64,000 nt of DNA from an uncultured Cohaesibacter sp. (GTDB lineage: Bacteria; Pseudomonadota; Alphaproteobacteria; Rhizobiales; Cohaesibacteraceae). Below, piece by piece: positions 44,985-52,049 of the stretch. The notes beneath the pieces were generated by a model. That model was not told the DNA's origin. It was given only the letters and a program-made list of their open reading frames with translations, and did no database searches. Numbering within the stretch: the first letter of the stretch is position 1; each line of letters opens with the position of its first letter. The stretch is from assembly GCF_963678225.1 (NCBI RefSeq), contig NZ_OY782764.1, positions 2,609,001 to 2,673,000 of the forward strand, written 5' to 3'. A program made the position numbers and the translations under genes.

Positions 44985-45965
44985 CTATTCCGGATTGCCG
45001 TAGAAGAGGGGAAGGCCGGTTTCTTTGGCGGCTTTTCCGCAAGCAAGCTTGAATGCGTCTTCAAGGAAGATATCCGGGCGGTGCAGTTCCATCATCCAGA
45101 CGACAGTACCGGCGCGAGGCCGATAGCGTAGGCGGACCGGAATGCGGTAATGCTGGTCGCCATTGAAAACCGGTATGGAGATCAGGAACATGTTTGGCAC
45201 GTCCAGCTTGTTGCCTTCAGCGTCGGTATGTTCGGATTCAAAGCCGATTTTGCTTTGGCCGCTGTTGCGGTCATAGAAGGCTTTGATTTTGGTGTCTTCG
45301 TTGACCTGGAGGCCTTTGGCCAGGTTCATCAACTTCTCGGGGCCGCATGGCTTGCCTTCCAGTTTCTGGATGAGTGCGAGCAAGTCCTGATCAGCCGGGG
45401 TTTCCGGTGCTTTTCCGTCCGGTCGCAAGAAATCAGGTAGGAACATCACATCAATGATGTTGTCTTCGAGGAAGTAAGAAAATTCCCGCGTATCAAGTGG
45501 CTCATTGCGTTCACTGATAGCGAGCCATTTTTTGTATTCTTCGGACAACGGGAAGTCGTGGCGGCCTCGATGCTGTCCATGGCGTGGTTTAGCGTCTGCA
45601 TGCTCTTCGCCATCCAGATCATTGACGCGATCATGATAATCCACGACGCACTGGATCGAGATGTCGTCGGAAAGCTTGGTAGCAAAAAGGGCGCTGTTCG
45701 TGTTCTGAAAGCGATTTGCGTGATCAATGAAGCTGTCCAAGGTCTCAAAGGATGCGATGCCTTTGCGATTTCTTGGTGTCTCATCAAATCGCTCAAGTGA
45801 TGACGTAATGTCCTTGGCGTCCATACCGCCCGCTCCATCGTAGGTAACGAGGAAAGACAGCTGCGCGCCGGATGAATGATCAACTGTGATCACTTCTGGC
45901 TTTTGCTGCCTGTTGGCCATGACTTCAAGGTGCTTTAGTGCTTCGGCTGAAATATCCATTTCCAA
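44985..45965 (-). CDS. DUF2303-family phage protein (YfdQ-like)
   Basis: A 326-residue phage protein of the DUF2303 family. Clear segments are NTNSALFATKLSDDISIQCVVDYHDR, GRHDFPLSEEYKKWLAI, DTREFSYFLEDN and FLISIPVFNGDQHYRIPVRLRYR. Function is unknown; the family is a marker of prophages of alpha- and gammaproteobacteria. It is transcribed in the leftward early operon. Confidence 0.75.
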   Translation of the reverse strand: MEMDISAEALKHLEVMANRQQKPEVITVDHSSGAQLSFLVTYDGAGGMDAKDITSSLERFDETPRNRKGIASFETLDSFIDHANRFQNTNSALFATKLSDDISIQCVVDYHDRVNDLDGEEHADAKPRHGQHRGRHDFPLSEEYKKWLAISERNEPLDTREFSYFLEDNIIDVMFLPDFLRPDGKAPETPADQDLLALIQKLEGKPCGPEKLMNLAKGLQVNEDTKIKAFYDRNSGQSKIGFESEHTDAEGNKLDVPNMFLISIPVFNGDQHYRIPVRLRYRPRAGTVVWMMELHRPDIFLEDAFKLACGKAAKETGLPLFYGNPE

Positions 45966-45967
45966 TC

Positions 45968-46348
45968 CTATTCCGTTGTGTTGGTTGAAACCGTGCGCAC
46001 GTCACTATTGCCTTGCGGAACAACGCGAGGGGTGTTGTCGAACATGTGCATCTGTTTCGGGTTTTGAGGGCTGAAGCCATCGGTTGTCTGCCAAGCCATA
46101 GCTGGCCGTCTTGGGCTCGGTGGCAGCTTCTTGCTCATTTCTGGAGTGATGGTGACAACGCCCTTATCAACCTTGAATTTGATTTTGAGGCTGAGTTCTG
46201 CGGCTGGCTTGCCGCCATGCTCCAAAACGTAGTTGGTCAATGCATCGTTGATTTCCTTGACCGTATTGCTCAAGTCCTGATGCAGATCCCCGTCTTCGAG
46301 AAATTGCAGCAGTTCCGAGAACGTGCGAAAAGTGTAGGGATCTTGCAT
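45968..46348 (-). CDS. Hypothetical phage protein, partner of DUF2303
   Basis: A 126-residue protein (YTFRTFSELLQFLEDGDLHQDLS, ELSLKIKFKVDKGVVTITPEMSKKLP) ending in a Pro/Thr-rich tail. AGGAGC lies eight bases before the ATG. Its stop is two bases from the DUF2303 ATG, suggesting a functional pair. Function unknown. Confidence 0.65.
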   Translation of the reverse strand: MQDPYTFRTFSELLQFLEDGDLHQDLSNTVKEINDALTNYVLEHGGKPAAELSLKIKFKVDKGVVTITPEMSKKLPPSPRRPAMAWQTTDGFSPQNPKQMHMFDNTPRVVPQGNSDVRTVSTNTTE

Positions 46349-46491
46349 CAGATAGCTCCTGTGATCAGTAAGAGGGACAGGAGACAGACAAGAGGGCCGC
46401 TCATTGCGAGAATGGCAGCGGGAACATGACGTAGGGATACGACAATCTCGATGACTTCCTCGATAGCTGGTTTGTTCTTCTGGCAAATCAT
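46348..46491 (-). CDS. Small membrane protein of the leftward phage operon, 47 aa
   Basis: A 47-codon gene, too short for most predictors. Its ATG follows GGAGACAGG, and its stop overlaps the start of the next gene (TGATG), a coupled arrangement. The second half is a membrane helix (LAMSGPLVCLLSLLLITGAI). The first half is acidic and helical. No function assigned. Confidence 0.6.
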   Translation of the reverse strand: MICQKNKPAIEEVIEIVVSLRHVPAAILAMSGPLVCLLSLLLITGAI

Positions 46492-46512
46492 TGCCTGTCT
46501 CCTGATTGGATG

Positions 46513-46581
46513 CCCCGGCAGGAAGTGCGCGGAATGCGCTGCAGGGCTTTGTTCATGTCTTTGGGGTTATCCCTGCCGGGG
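46513..46581. repeat. 10-bp inverted repeat in the leftward early transcript
   Basis: CCCCGGCAGG at 46513 and CCTGCCGGGG at 46572 are perfectly complementary with 49 bases between them. They lie in the 96-base gap between 46588 and the gene ending at 46491. The transcript could fold across it. A GCGC pair sits in the loop. Confidence 0.55.
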
Positions 46582-46587
46582 GATTGG

Positions 46588-46797
46588 TTAGGCCTCCTTG
46601 AGAGCGCCTATGATCTTGTTGCAAAGGGTGGTGATGCGCTCGGCTTCGGTTGAGCCGGCATAATCAGACAGGCTTTCGATGAAGCGATCCGAAGCATGCG
46701 TTCCCATTGTTTCTAGGAAGTAGAAGAACTCTTCCTCATCGCTGAGCATGTCGTGCGCGATCTGGCTGCCAGTGACGGTTGTTTCGATGGTGATCAT
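46588..46797 (-). CDS. Small acidic phage protein, 69 aa
   Basis: A 69-residue protein (MLSDEEEFFYFLETMGTHAS, EAERITTLCNKIIGALKEA). Start and upstream HNH stop overlap by ATGA, so it is translationally coupled. A longer upstream reading is not supported. Function unknown. Confidence 0.6.
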   Translation of the reverse strand: MITIETTVTGSQIAHDMLSDEEEFFYFLETMGTHASDRFIESLSDYAGSTEAERITTLCNKIIGALKEA

Positions 46798-47198
46798 GAC
46801 AAGCGCCTCTCTACGCTGCCATCCAGCTTCTTTTTCCAGCCTGAGGCGCGAGAGCCAGCAAAGGGGCGAGAAGGGATCTTCTGCTTGCGGCGTGTTTCGA
46901 GGCCGACATGCTTGTTGTGCATGCGTTTGACCTTGGCGATGGTCTTTACATCGCTCCTGGTCTTGCCTTTGTGGCAATCACAGCAGAGGCACTGGCAGTT
47001 ATCGAGAGAGTTATCGCCATCCAAACCACAAGGCTTGATGTGGTCATATTCGGTCGTATCCGGATGCAGCTTGGCGCCGCATTTCACACAGCAGCCACCA
47101 TCACGCAGGAAGGCTTCTGCTTTTGTCTTTTTGGAGAATTCAGACCGGTTCGTAACAAGCTTTTCAGCTGTTTGTTCGGTAGCGACTGCGGCAAGCAT
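46794..47198 (-). CDS. HNH endonuclease
   Basis: A 134-residue protein with a zinc-binding HNH module: CCVKCGAKLHPDTTEYDHIKP, LDNCQCLCCDCHKGKTRSDV. The conserved DHIKP and Cys pairs are present. It is the first gene of the leftward early operon, immediately behind the operator-promoter at 47232-47281. It could be a packaging-associated nicking nuclease, although the terminase genes are far away. A GGGGG site precedes the ATG. Confidence 0.8.
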   Translation of the reverse strand: MLAAVATEQTAEKLVTNRSEFSKKTKAEAFLRDGGCCVKCGAKLHPDTTEYDHIKPCGLDGDNSLDNCQCLCCDCHKGKTRSDVKTIAKVKRMHNKHVGLETRRKQKIPSRPFAGSRASGWKKKLDGSVERRLS

Positions 47199-47231
47199 TT
47201 AAACCCCCATCGGTTGCGTTCGATAGGGGGT

Positions 47232-47281
47232 AGTGTATTCTGGTAAAAATACCATGTCAATATTAAATGGTAAAAATACCA
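47232..47281 (-). promoter_or_regulatory. Leftward early promoter with two repressor operators (OL-like)
   Basis: On the minus strand, TTGACA (47260-47255), a 17-base spacer and TACACT (47237-47232) form a near-consensus promoter. The spacer consists almost entirely of TGGTAAAAATACCA (47241-47254). A second identical copy lies at 47268-47281, just upstream of the -35, with starts 27 bases apart. The same operator recurs at 48446-48526. Confidence 0.75.
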
Positions 47282-47296
47282 GATTGAAATATTAAG

Positions 47297-47614
47297 CTAC
47301 GAGTTTCTCTGTAGCCGATGAAGGTCTTCTCTAATCGCTTCTGTCAGATGCTCAAGCTCACATACCGAGTTGCTTAGGCGCAGAGCATCATAGGTTGTTC
47401 CGTGCAAAATTCTATTCGTGTTCCATTCCAAAAATAGGCTATTTAGAGCGAGACCAATTACGGCAACAAAGAGAGCGTGAGTGTTCGACAAATAGGCGAC
47501 AGAGCACAAACAGCCTATTGCGAGGACAAGCATTCTGAGCCACATGAAATTATTCATTTCCACGATCCCTGCCCTTATTTCATTGAAATAATCTTTGTCA
47601 GCATATTCGCGCAT
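47297..47614 (-). CDS. Small membrane protein between the repressor and the leftward operon, 105 aa
   Basis: A 105-residue protein with two membrane helices near the middle (MLVLAIGCLCSVAYLS and FVAVIGLALNSLFLEW) and polar ends. GGAGG lies six bases before the ATG at 47614. The position next to the immunity region resembles superinfection-exclusion or lysogenic-conversion genes, but nothing in the sequence proves it. Confidence 0.55.
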   Translation of the reverse strand: MREYADKDYFNEIRAGIVEMNNFMWLRMLVLAIGCLCSVAYLSNTHALFVAVIGLALNSLFLEWNTNRILHGTTYDALRLSNSVCELEHLTEAIREDLHRLQRNS

Positions 47615-47685
47615 GGCATCCTCCCTTTGCTTCTGACTACTCAATCAAAAGGAATGATCTGGCGCAACCTGAAAGGGAATGCAGA

Positions 47686-47716
47686 CAAAAGAAAACCCCG
47701 CTCGATGACGGGGCGA
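47686..47716 (-). terminator. Terminator of the repressor gene
   Basis: On the minus strand, CCCCG and CGGGG enclose TCATCGAG and are followed by TTTTCTTTTG. Confidence 0.65.
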
Positions 47717-47720
47717 TTGG

Positions 47721-48443
47721 CTAAGGAACGAGATGTGCCCCTATAACAAAGGCCATAACCTCGACGGTCTCATCTTCATTGTCGTGAAGATCTTCAACCT
47801 TAATCGGTTCTTGCCAATTCGGGTCGGTTGAATCAGGCCAAAGCTCCCAGCTGCCATTTTTGCGCAAGCGCTTTGCAGTGGTTTCGAACAGACCGCCTTG
47901 CATGCGCGTGCGCTTTACAATGACCAACTGACCATTTGTCAGGTCTTGCTCGCTAAGACCGCTTTCAAACAGTGCAACACAGTGGAGAGACCCGCCATCT
48001 GGCACCACACGATTGATACTCGTTCCACGGACGCGAACAGAGAACTGCGCGGCAGCAGGATAACGCGGATCGATAGGGAAAGGCCCTAGGCGCTCCCCTG
48101 GCTCATTGTGGTGGTGGTTATATTCCAACCAGACGCCGGCGGCGACTTCACCAACTTCTGGCACCAACGCTTGCTCGGTGGGGAAGGGGCGCTGATCAAG
48201 CTCAACGGTAGAGCCGATTTCATGAACTTCCTTTGGTCCCTTGCCTTCAAGGAGCCATGATAAAGATGTGTCGGTGGCTTCGGCGATAAGCTTAAGCGTG
48301 TCAACGCGAATGTTCTTGGACTTTCCGTAAAGCAGATTATTCACGAGGTCGTTTGTTCGACCAACGCGCCTGCCAACTTCGGTGGCACCAATCCCCAATT
48401 CTTCCAGCCGCTGTTTAACGCGGTCCCGAATCTCGTCGCTCAT
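47721..48443 (-). CDS. Phage CI-type repressor with S24 self-cleavage domain
   Basis: A 240-residue repressor. The N-terminal helix-turn-helix is around IGATEVGRRVGRTNDLVNNLLYGKSKNIR. The C-terminal S24/LexA-like domain has a cleavage-site-like EVAAGVW (Ala102-Gly103), the nucleophile in VRGTSINRVV (Ser142), and the general-base Lys in TTAKRL (Lys191). It should be inactivated by RecA-stimulated cleavage, giving SOS induction. No Shine-Dalgarno site precedes the ATG. Five TGGTA-N4-TACCA sites around it are its probable operators; one abuts its start codon. Confidence 0.85.
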   Translation of the reverse strand: MSDEIRDRVKQRLEELGIGATEVGRRVGRTNDLVNNLLYGKSKNIRVDTLKLIAEATDTSLSWLLEGKGPKEVHEIGSTVELDQRPFPTEQALVPEVGEVAAGVWLEYNHHHNEPGERLGPFPIDPRYPAAAQFSVRVRGTSINRVVPDGGSLHCVALFESGLSEQDLTNGQLVIVKRTRMQGGLFETTAKRLRKNGSWELWPDSTDPNWQEPIKVEDLHDNEDETVEVMAFVIGAHLVP

Positions 48444-48445
48444 GA

Positions 48446-48531
48446 TGGTAATACTACCATAGTTGATATGTTTCTAATTTGGTATGTTTACTAATTTTTC
48501 GGTTGACTAATCTGGTAAAAATACCATATCT
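48446..48531 (+). promoter_or_regulatory. Rightward early promoter with three repressor operators (OR-like)
   Basis: TTGACT (48503-48508), a 17-base spacer and ATATCT (48526-48531) form a rightward promoter. The spacer contains TGGTAAAAATACCA (48513-48526). Two more copies are TGGTAATACTACCA (48446-48459, perfect arms, at the repressor start) and TGGTATGTTTACTA (48480-48493, one mismatch). Starts are 34 and 33 bases apart. Confidence 0.75.
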
Positions 48532-48538
48532 TCCAATT

Positions 48539-48796
48539 ATGATGATGACACAGCAAATAGTTCAGTTGGCAGATTGCTACTCGAAGTACGAGGGCATGGC
48601 GGTTTCAACTCTATCGATGAGACTGTTTTGCGACAGCCGGAAGATCGACAATCTGAGGGTTGGAAAAGATCTCCTCACAAAACGTTTTGAAGCTGCTGTT
48701 CGTTTCTTTGATGAAAACTGGCCGATTGATCTCGAATGGCCTTCTGACATTCCGCGTCCATCGGTGGCGATCGAGGACAAAGCGCCGGCTGCATAG
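48539..48796 (+). CDS. Cro-position DNA-binding-type protein, 85 aa
   Basis: An 85-residue protein divergent from the repressor. It contains TQQIVQLADCYSKYEGMAVSTLSMRLFCDSRKIDNLR, helix-rich and compatible with a small helix-turn-helix, then LTKRFEAAVRFFDENWP. The position, downstream of the operator-bearing promoter, marks it as the Cro analogue. Three ATGs start at 48539, eight bases beyond the -10, with no ribosome binding site, so the mRNA is probably leaderless. Confidence 0.6.
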   Translation: MMMTQQIVQLADCYSKYEGMAVSTLSMRLFCDSRKIDNLRVGKDLLTKRFEAAVRFFDENWPIDLEWPSDIPRPSVAIEDKAPAA

Positions 48797-48874
48797 TCAT
48801 CACACTCATTCAATCGCTGGGCGTCTACCCCCAGTGAAGCGCTGCTCCTGATCTGCACAAATCATGAGCGCGAC

Positions 48875-49076
48875 GGAGAGGCGGGGCCTCCTTCTGGCAT
48901 TACGCCTGCCTGTCTCTCCACCCTGAATGCGGCGGATCTGATGTCCGCAGCGCCCGGCTGATCTGGTCCCCACACCAGCCCCCAAGGATCAGCCGGGCAA
49001 TCTTTCGAGGTGAGCCGGTTCCGCGAGCCCCTCCAACTCTCAGGCCTCAAACTTACTCTTTGGGCCTGAGTTTTTT
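48875..49076 (+). promoter_or_regulatory. Structured RNA and terminator between the Cro-like and CII-position genes
   Basis: Successive hairpins are visible: GGAGAGGCG...CGCCTGCCTGTCTCTCC (48875-48920), GCGGA...TCCGC (48932-48948), a 12-bp perfect stem GCCCGGCTGATC/GATCAGCCGGGC (48952-48998) holding TGGT/ACCA, and a terminator CTCAGGCC/GGCCTGAG then TTTTTT (49039-49076). The interval is the position of nutR/tR1 in lambda. Confidence 0.6.
49039..49076 (+). terminator. tR1-like intrinsic terminator
   Basis: An 8-bp perfect stem CTCAGGCC/GGCCTGAG with a 16-base loop, followed by six Ts, between the Cro-like gene and the gene at 49138. Confidence 0.75.
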
Positions 49077-49137
49077 ATCCCACGCCAGAGGCGGCCAGTC
49101 ACCGGCATGCCAACGGCAAAAAGCAACGGTGGAAGCC

Positions 49138-49653
49138 ATGACCGCGATAGTAAACCAGGACGGAAGCGAGCGCCTGATCTCGCAAGAAGATGTTGAAGAG
49201 ATTTCAGAGCGCGTGGCGCAGCTGATGCGGCTTTGTCGCCATGGCGGACATCGAGGGCGTAAAGCTCTGGCCGCGGTTACGCGGGTGAGCGAAACCCAGA
49301 TCAAGCGGTATGAGGACAAGGCCGACCCGCTAATGATGCCGCTCGACATCGTAGTTGAGATGGAAGCCATGCTCGATCATCCGTCGCTCACGATGATGCT
49401 GGCTGACATTCATGGCTATGACCTTGTGAAACGCAACTGCGGCCGCAATGAAAGCCTGCTTTGCCTCATGCAACGCAGCGTCAAGGAAAGCGCCGAAGCG
49501 CACCAGACCATTTTGGAAGCCGAAGAGGATGGCGAACTGACGCTGGAAGAGTGGCGCAACATCAAGAAGGAAGCTTCGGAAGCTAAGGACTCATTCACGG
49601 TCATTGAAGAAAAGGCCGGACGCAACATCAAGCGCATGTTGGAGGCGAAATAA
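49138..49653 (+). CDS. Phage regulatory protein at the CII position
   Basis: A 171-residue protein with a predicted helix-turn-helix (RGRKALAAVTRVSETQIKRYEDKADPLMMPLDI) and a long helical C-terminus (AEAHQTILEAEEDGELTLEEWRNIKKEASEAKDSF). GGTGGAAG precedes the ATG. Its place and fold resemble CII-like regulators, though clear sequence identity is not visible. Confidence 0.5.
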   Translation: MTAIVNQDGSERLISQEDVEEISERVAQLMRLCRHGGHRGRKALAAVTRVSETQIKRYEDKADPLMMPLDIVVEMEAMLDHPSLTMMLADIHGYDLVKRNCGRNESLLCLMQRSVKESAEAHQTILEAEEDGELTLEEWRNIKKEASEAKDSFTVIEEKAGRNIKRMLEAK

Positions 49654-49829
49654 TGGCCAAGCGGAAGCAATCTATCAGAACAGTGCTAGGGCCTAGCGGC
49701 TCCACGCACGGGTGGACCAAAACCCGCGGTAAGGACCGCGATGGGCGTCCGCAGATTGTCTATCAGCTTGGCAGCAATCAAGTCATCAATCGGGTGACGC
49801 TTCCTCTTGTAAGAGGGTTTTCGGAATGA
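49653..49829 (+). CDS. Small basic phage protein, 58 aa
   Basis: A 58-codon gene missed by size filters. Its ATG overlaps the preceding TAA (TAATG) and its TGA overlaps the next ATG (ATGA), so translation is coupled on both sides. The protein is basic, with an Arg/Gly-rich middle (GSTHGWTKTRGKDRDGRPQI) and no membrane segment. Function unknown. Confidence 0.6.
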   Translation: MAKRKQSIRTVLGPSGSTHGWTKTRGKDRDGRPQIVYQLGSNQVINRVTLPLVRGFSE

Positions 49830-50407
49830 GCGCCGTGGCTGAAAAGAAAGAGCTGAAGGCTCACATCTGGGATCGGCATCCGGATGATTGGTATGTCGAA
49901 GAGATCTGGTGCAGCCGCCGGCTGTTTCAGGAAGAGGCCTTTGATGGCGGGATCTGGGATCCAAGCTGCGGGCTTGGTCGGGTTCTTTATTCGGCGGATG
50001 CTGCAGGATATCCGACAACGGGTAGCGACATTGTCTGCCGGTCTGGCTTCTGCGATGCTCTGTTTGACTTCCTGATGTGCGAGCGCCCGAGGGCACGAAA
50101 CATCGTCGCCAACCCTCCTTTCAAGATTGCTGAAAAGTTTGCGCGCCATGCGCTGGCGATAGCCGATGGCAAAGTGGTTTTTCTGCTGCCGCTGACCTGG
50201 CTAACTGGCAAAAAGCGCAGCCATTTTCTGCAGGCTTCGCCCTTGCGCCGCGTTCACATCCTATCGCCACGGCCTTCGATGCCTCCCGGGCCAGTTTTCG
50301 AGGCGGGAGAAAAGCCCGGTGGCGGGACAAAGGATTTTGCCTGGTTCGTTTGGGAGCGTGGATATGAAGGCGCTCCGGAAATCCATTTTATGCGCAAGGA
50401 GGGGTAG
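49826..50407 (+). CDS. Phage SAM-dependent DNA methyltransferase-like protein
   Basis: A 193-residue protein with the SAM-binding motif IWDPSCGLGRVLYSADAAGY and the catalytic NPPF motif (VANPPFKIAEKF) of N6-adenine or N4-cytosine DNA methyltransferases. The family's target-recognition domain is short or absent. It may methylate phage DNA against restriction. It sits in the rightward early operon three bases ahead of a PP-loop gene. Confidence 0.78.
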   Translation: MSAVAEKKELKAHIWDRHPDDWYVEEIWCSRRLFQEEAFDGGIWDPSCGLGRVLYSADAAGYPTTGSDIVCRSGFCDALFDFLMCERPRARNIVANPPFKIAEKFARHALAIADGKVVFLLPLTWLTGKKRSHFLQASPLRRVHILSPRPSMPPGPVFEAGEKPGGGTKDFAWFVWERGYEGAPEIHFMRKEG

Positions 50408-50410
50408 GGG

Positions 50411-51160
50411 ATGAAGCACGTTGTTGCGTTGTCTGGAGGAAAAGACAGTACTGCAATGGCTCTGCGATTAGCTGAAATAGAGCCGCGCGATTATGTTTAC
50501 GTCATCACGCCAACTGGCAACGAATTGCCAGAGATGTTTGCTCATTGGCGTCATCTGCAGGAGATGCTTGGCAAGCCGATGATCCCCATCATGTCTGGGA
50601 GAAAGAGTCTACAGGGGCTGATCCGTGAGCAGAACGCATTACCAAATCATCGGGCGCGGTGGTGTACGAGAAAACTGAAACTCGAACCATATTATACATG
50701 GCTATCTAAGCAGTCTCCATGTGTCTCATATGTTGGATTAAGAGCCGACGAACAAAGTAGGCCTGGCATGATTTTCCCTGATACCGATGGGGTGCGTATG
50801 GATTTTCCCATGCGCCGCTGGGGATGGGCCATTGATGATGTTCTTGCATACCTCAGAACCAAGAATATCAGCATTCCGGATCGTACTGACTGCGCAATGT
50901 GCTTTTGGCAAAAAATTGGCGAATGGTACCTGCTCTGGAAGAATAATAGAGAGCAGTATCTCGAAGCGGAAGAACTTGAAGAGGGAGTAATCGCCAGCCG
51001 CGGCAAAACTGTGACGTTGCGCTCTCCGCAGCGCGATAGCTGGCCCGCAAAGCTTAAAGACCTAAGGGCGGAATTTGAAAATGGCCGAGTGCCTGAACGA
51101 TCTCTCAAGATGATGGATACTAGACGCCAGTCGGGGAGATGCCGTGTCTGCACACTCTGA
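50411..51160 (+). CDS. PAPS-reductase-like PP-loop protein (phage)
   Basis: A 249-residue protein of the phosphoadenylylsulfate-reductase/PP-loop family. SGGKDSTAMALRLAEIEPRDYVYVITPTGNE is the ATP-pyrophosphatase loop, and further motifs are RARWCTRKLKLEP, DRTDCAMCFWQKIGEW and C-terminal CRVC. The two Cys pairs could bind a metal or Fe-S cluster. Phage genomes often carry such proteins next to DNA methyltransferases. A sulfur- or purine-linked DNA modification is possible but unproven. Confidence 0.7.
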   Translation: MKHVVALSGGKDSTAMALRLAEIEPRDYVYVITPTGNELPEMFAHWRHLQEMLGKPMIPIMSGRKSLQGLIREQNALPNHRARWCTRKLKLEPYYTWLSKQSPCVSYVGLRADEQSRPGMIFPDTDGVRMDFPMRRWGWAIDDVLAYLRTKNISIPDRTDCAMCFWQKIGEWYLLWKNNREQYLEAEELEEGVIASRGKTVTLRSPQRDSWPAKLKDLRAEFENGRVPERSLKMMDTRRQSGRCRVCTL

Positions 51161-51413
51161 GGCGAGAATATCGCCGCTTCAAAAAATCTATCACCAACAC
51201 ATTGTCATTCGCGCAAATGAGATCGGACTGGTCACGAATGAGGCCTTTCTTGATGCCTGCCAAGAGCTGATGGACGCAAGGGGCAATTCAGCAGATATCG
51301 GCTCGGTTTTCACGCAGCATATCGGCGATGTGTTGAAGCTTGGAGATGATGCTTCAAAGCTGTTCCGCGGGATTCATAACTGGAAGATGGGGAAGGGCAA
51401 AGATGCGCAATGA
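51144..51413 (+). CDS. Phage protein of the early operon, 89 aa
   Basis: An 89-residue helical protein beginning at GTG 51144 inside the previous gene (GGGGAG upstream). It has ACQELMDARGNSADIGSVFTQHI and LFRGIHNWKMG. Overlaps on both sides are consistent with coupled translation. Function unknown. Confidence 0.5.
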   Translation: MSAHSEARISPLQKIYHQHIVIRANEIGLVTNEAFLDACQELMDARGNSADIGSVFTQHIGDVLKLGDDASKLFRGIHNWKMGKGKDAQ

Positions 51414-51669
51414 GAGACCATTCCGGCAGGAAGCACGCAAGCGTGAACTTGTCATCTGTAAAAGCGTAGCCGATGGGCTCGACCGTTGGCGCAACTGCCC
51501 TGATGCGAAGTTCAAGCGGCATGCGGGCTCAATCCTTCTATTCAGTTATGTGCAGAGCGGCCTTGGCAACAGAGAGACGATCGGCCTTGCCTTTCCTTCC
51601 GCTGGCGAATGCGCTCAGTTTATTGATACACTTGCGATGATGTCGGTCGAGGGGAGGGTGATGCAATGA
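51403..51669 (+). CDS. Phage protein of the early operon, 88 aa
   Basis: An 88-residue protein with GAAGGG before the ATG at 51403, overlapping the previous gene by 11 bases. It has a basic N-terminus and a hydrophobic middle (GSILLFSYVQSGLGNRETI). Function unknown. Confidence 0.5.
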   Translation: MRNERPFRQEARKRELVICKSVADGLDRWRNCPDAKFKRHAGSILLFSYVQSGLGNRETIGLAFPSAGECAQFIDTLAMMSVEGRVMQ

Positions 51670-52049
51670 AAACAGCTATATTGGTTCTGGCTCTTTGCTT
51701 TGCAGCACCTGCGACCGCGATGCCTGTTTGTGGATCTGGCAAGCGCGTCACTTGTGTTGTTGATGGAGATACCTTTTGGCTCGGTGGCGTGAAATATCGT
51801 CTGAAGGGCGTAGACGCACCGGAGACGCACGGGAAGTGTCGCAATGAACGCAGACTAGCAAAGAGGGCCACAAACGCTCTGAGCGGCTTTCTGGGCCGAG
51901 GTGAGCCACATTTGACCACCTACGGGCGCGGGTATTATGGCCGCGTGTTGGTGGCTGTCTCGATCGGTGGCATAGACGCGGGCGAATGGCTCATCCAGAA
52001 GCGGCTTGCCAGGCGCTGGCCTGACGGTGACAAATGGTGGTGCCCATGA
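51666..52049 (+). CDS. Exported SNase-type nuclease
   Basis: A 127-residue staphylococcal-nuclease-like protein. A signal peptide (MKTAILVLALCFAAPATA) precedes VCGSGKRVTCVVDGDTFWLGGVKYRLKGVDAPETHGKC, and RYYGRVLVAV-type elements follow (YGRVLVAVSIGGIDAGEWLI). The catalytic Asp, Arg and Glu positions are present. An exported nuclease inside a replication-type early operon is unusual. It may act on incoming DNA in the periplasm. Confidence 0.75.
   Translation: MKTAILVLALCFAAPATAMPVCGSGKRVTCVVDGDTFWLGGVKYRLKGVDAPETHGKCRNERRLAKRATNALSGFLGRGEPHLTTYGRGYYGRVLVAVSIGGIDAGEWLIQKRLARRWPDGDKWWCP

Noticed and set aside
46488-46556. A 22-codon frame between the phage genes at 46588 and 46491
   Set aside because: Its stop overlaps the next start, but it lacks a ribosome binding site and overlaps the long inverted repeat. 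Structured RNA is a better explanation.
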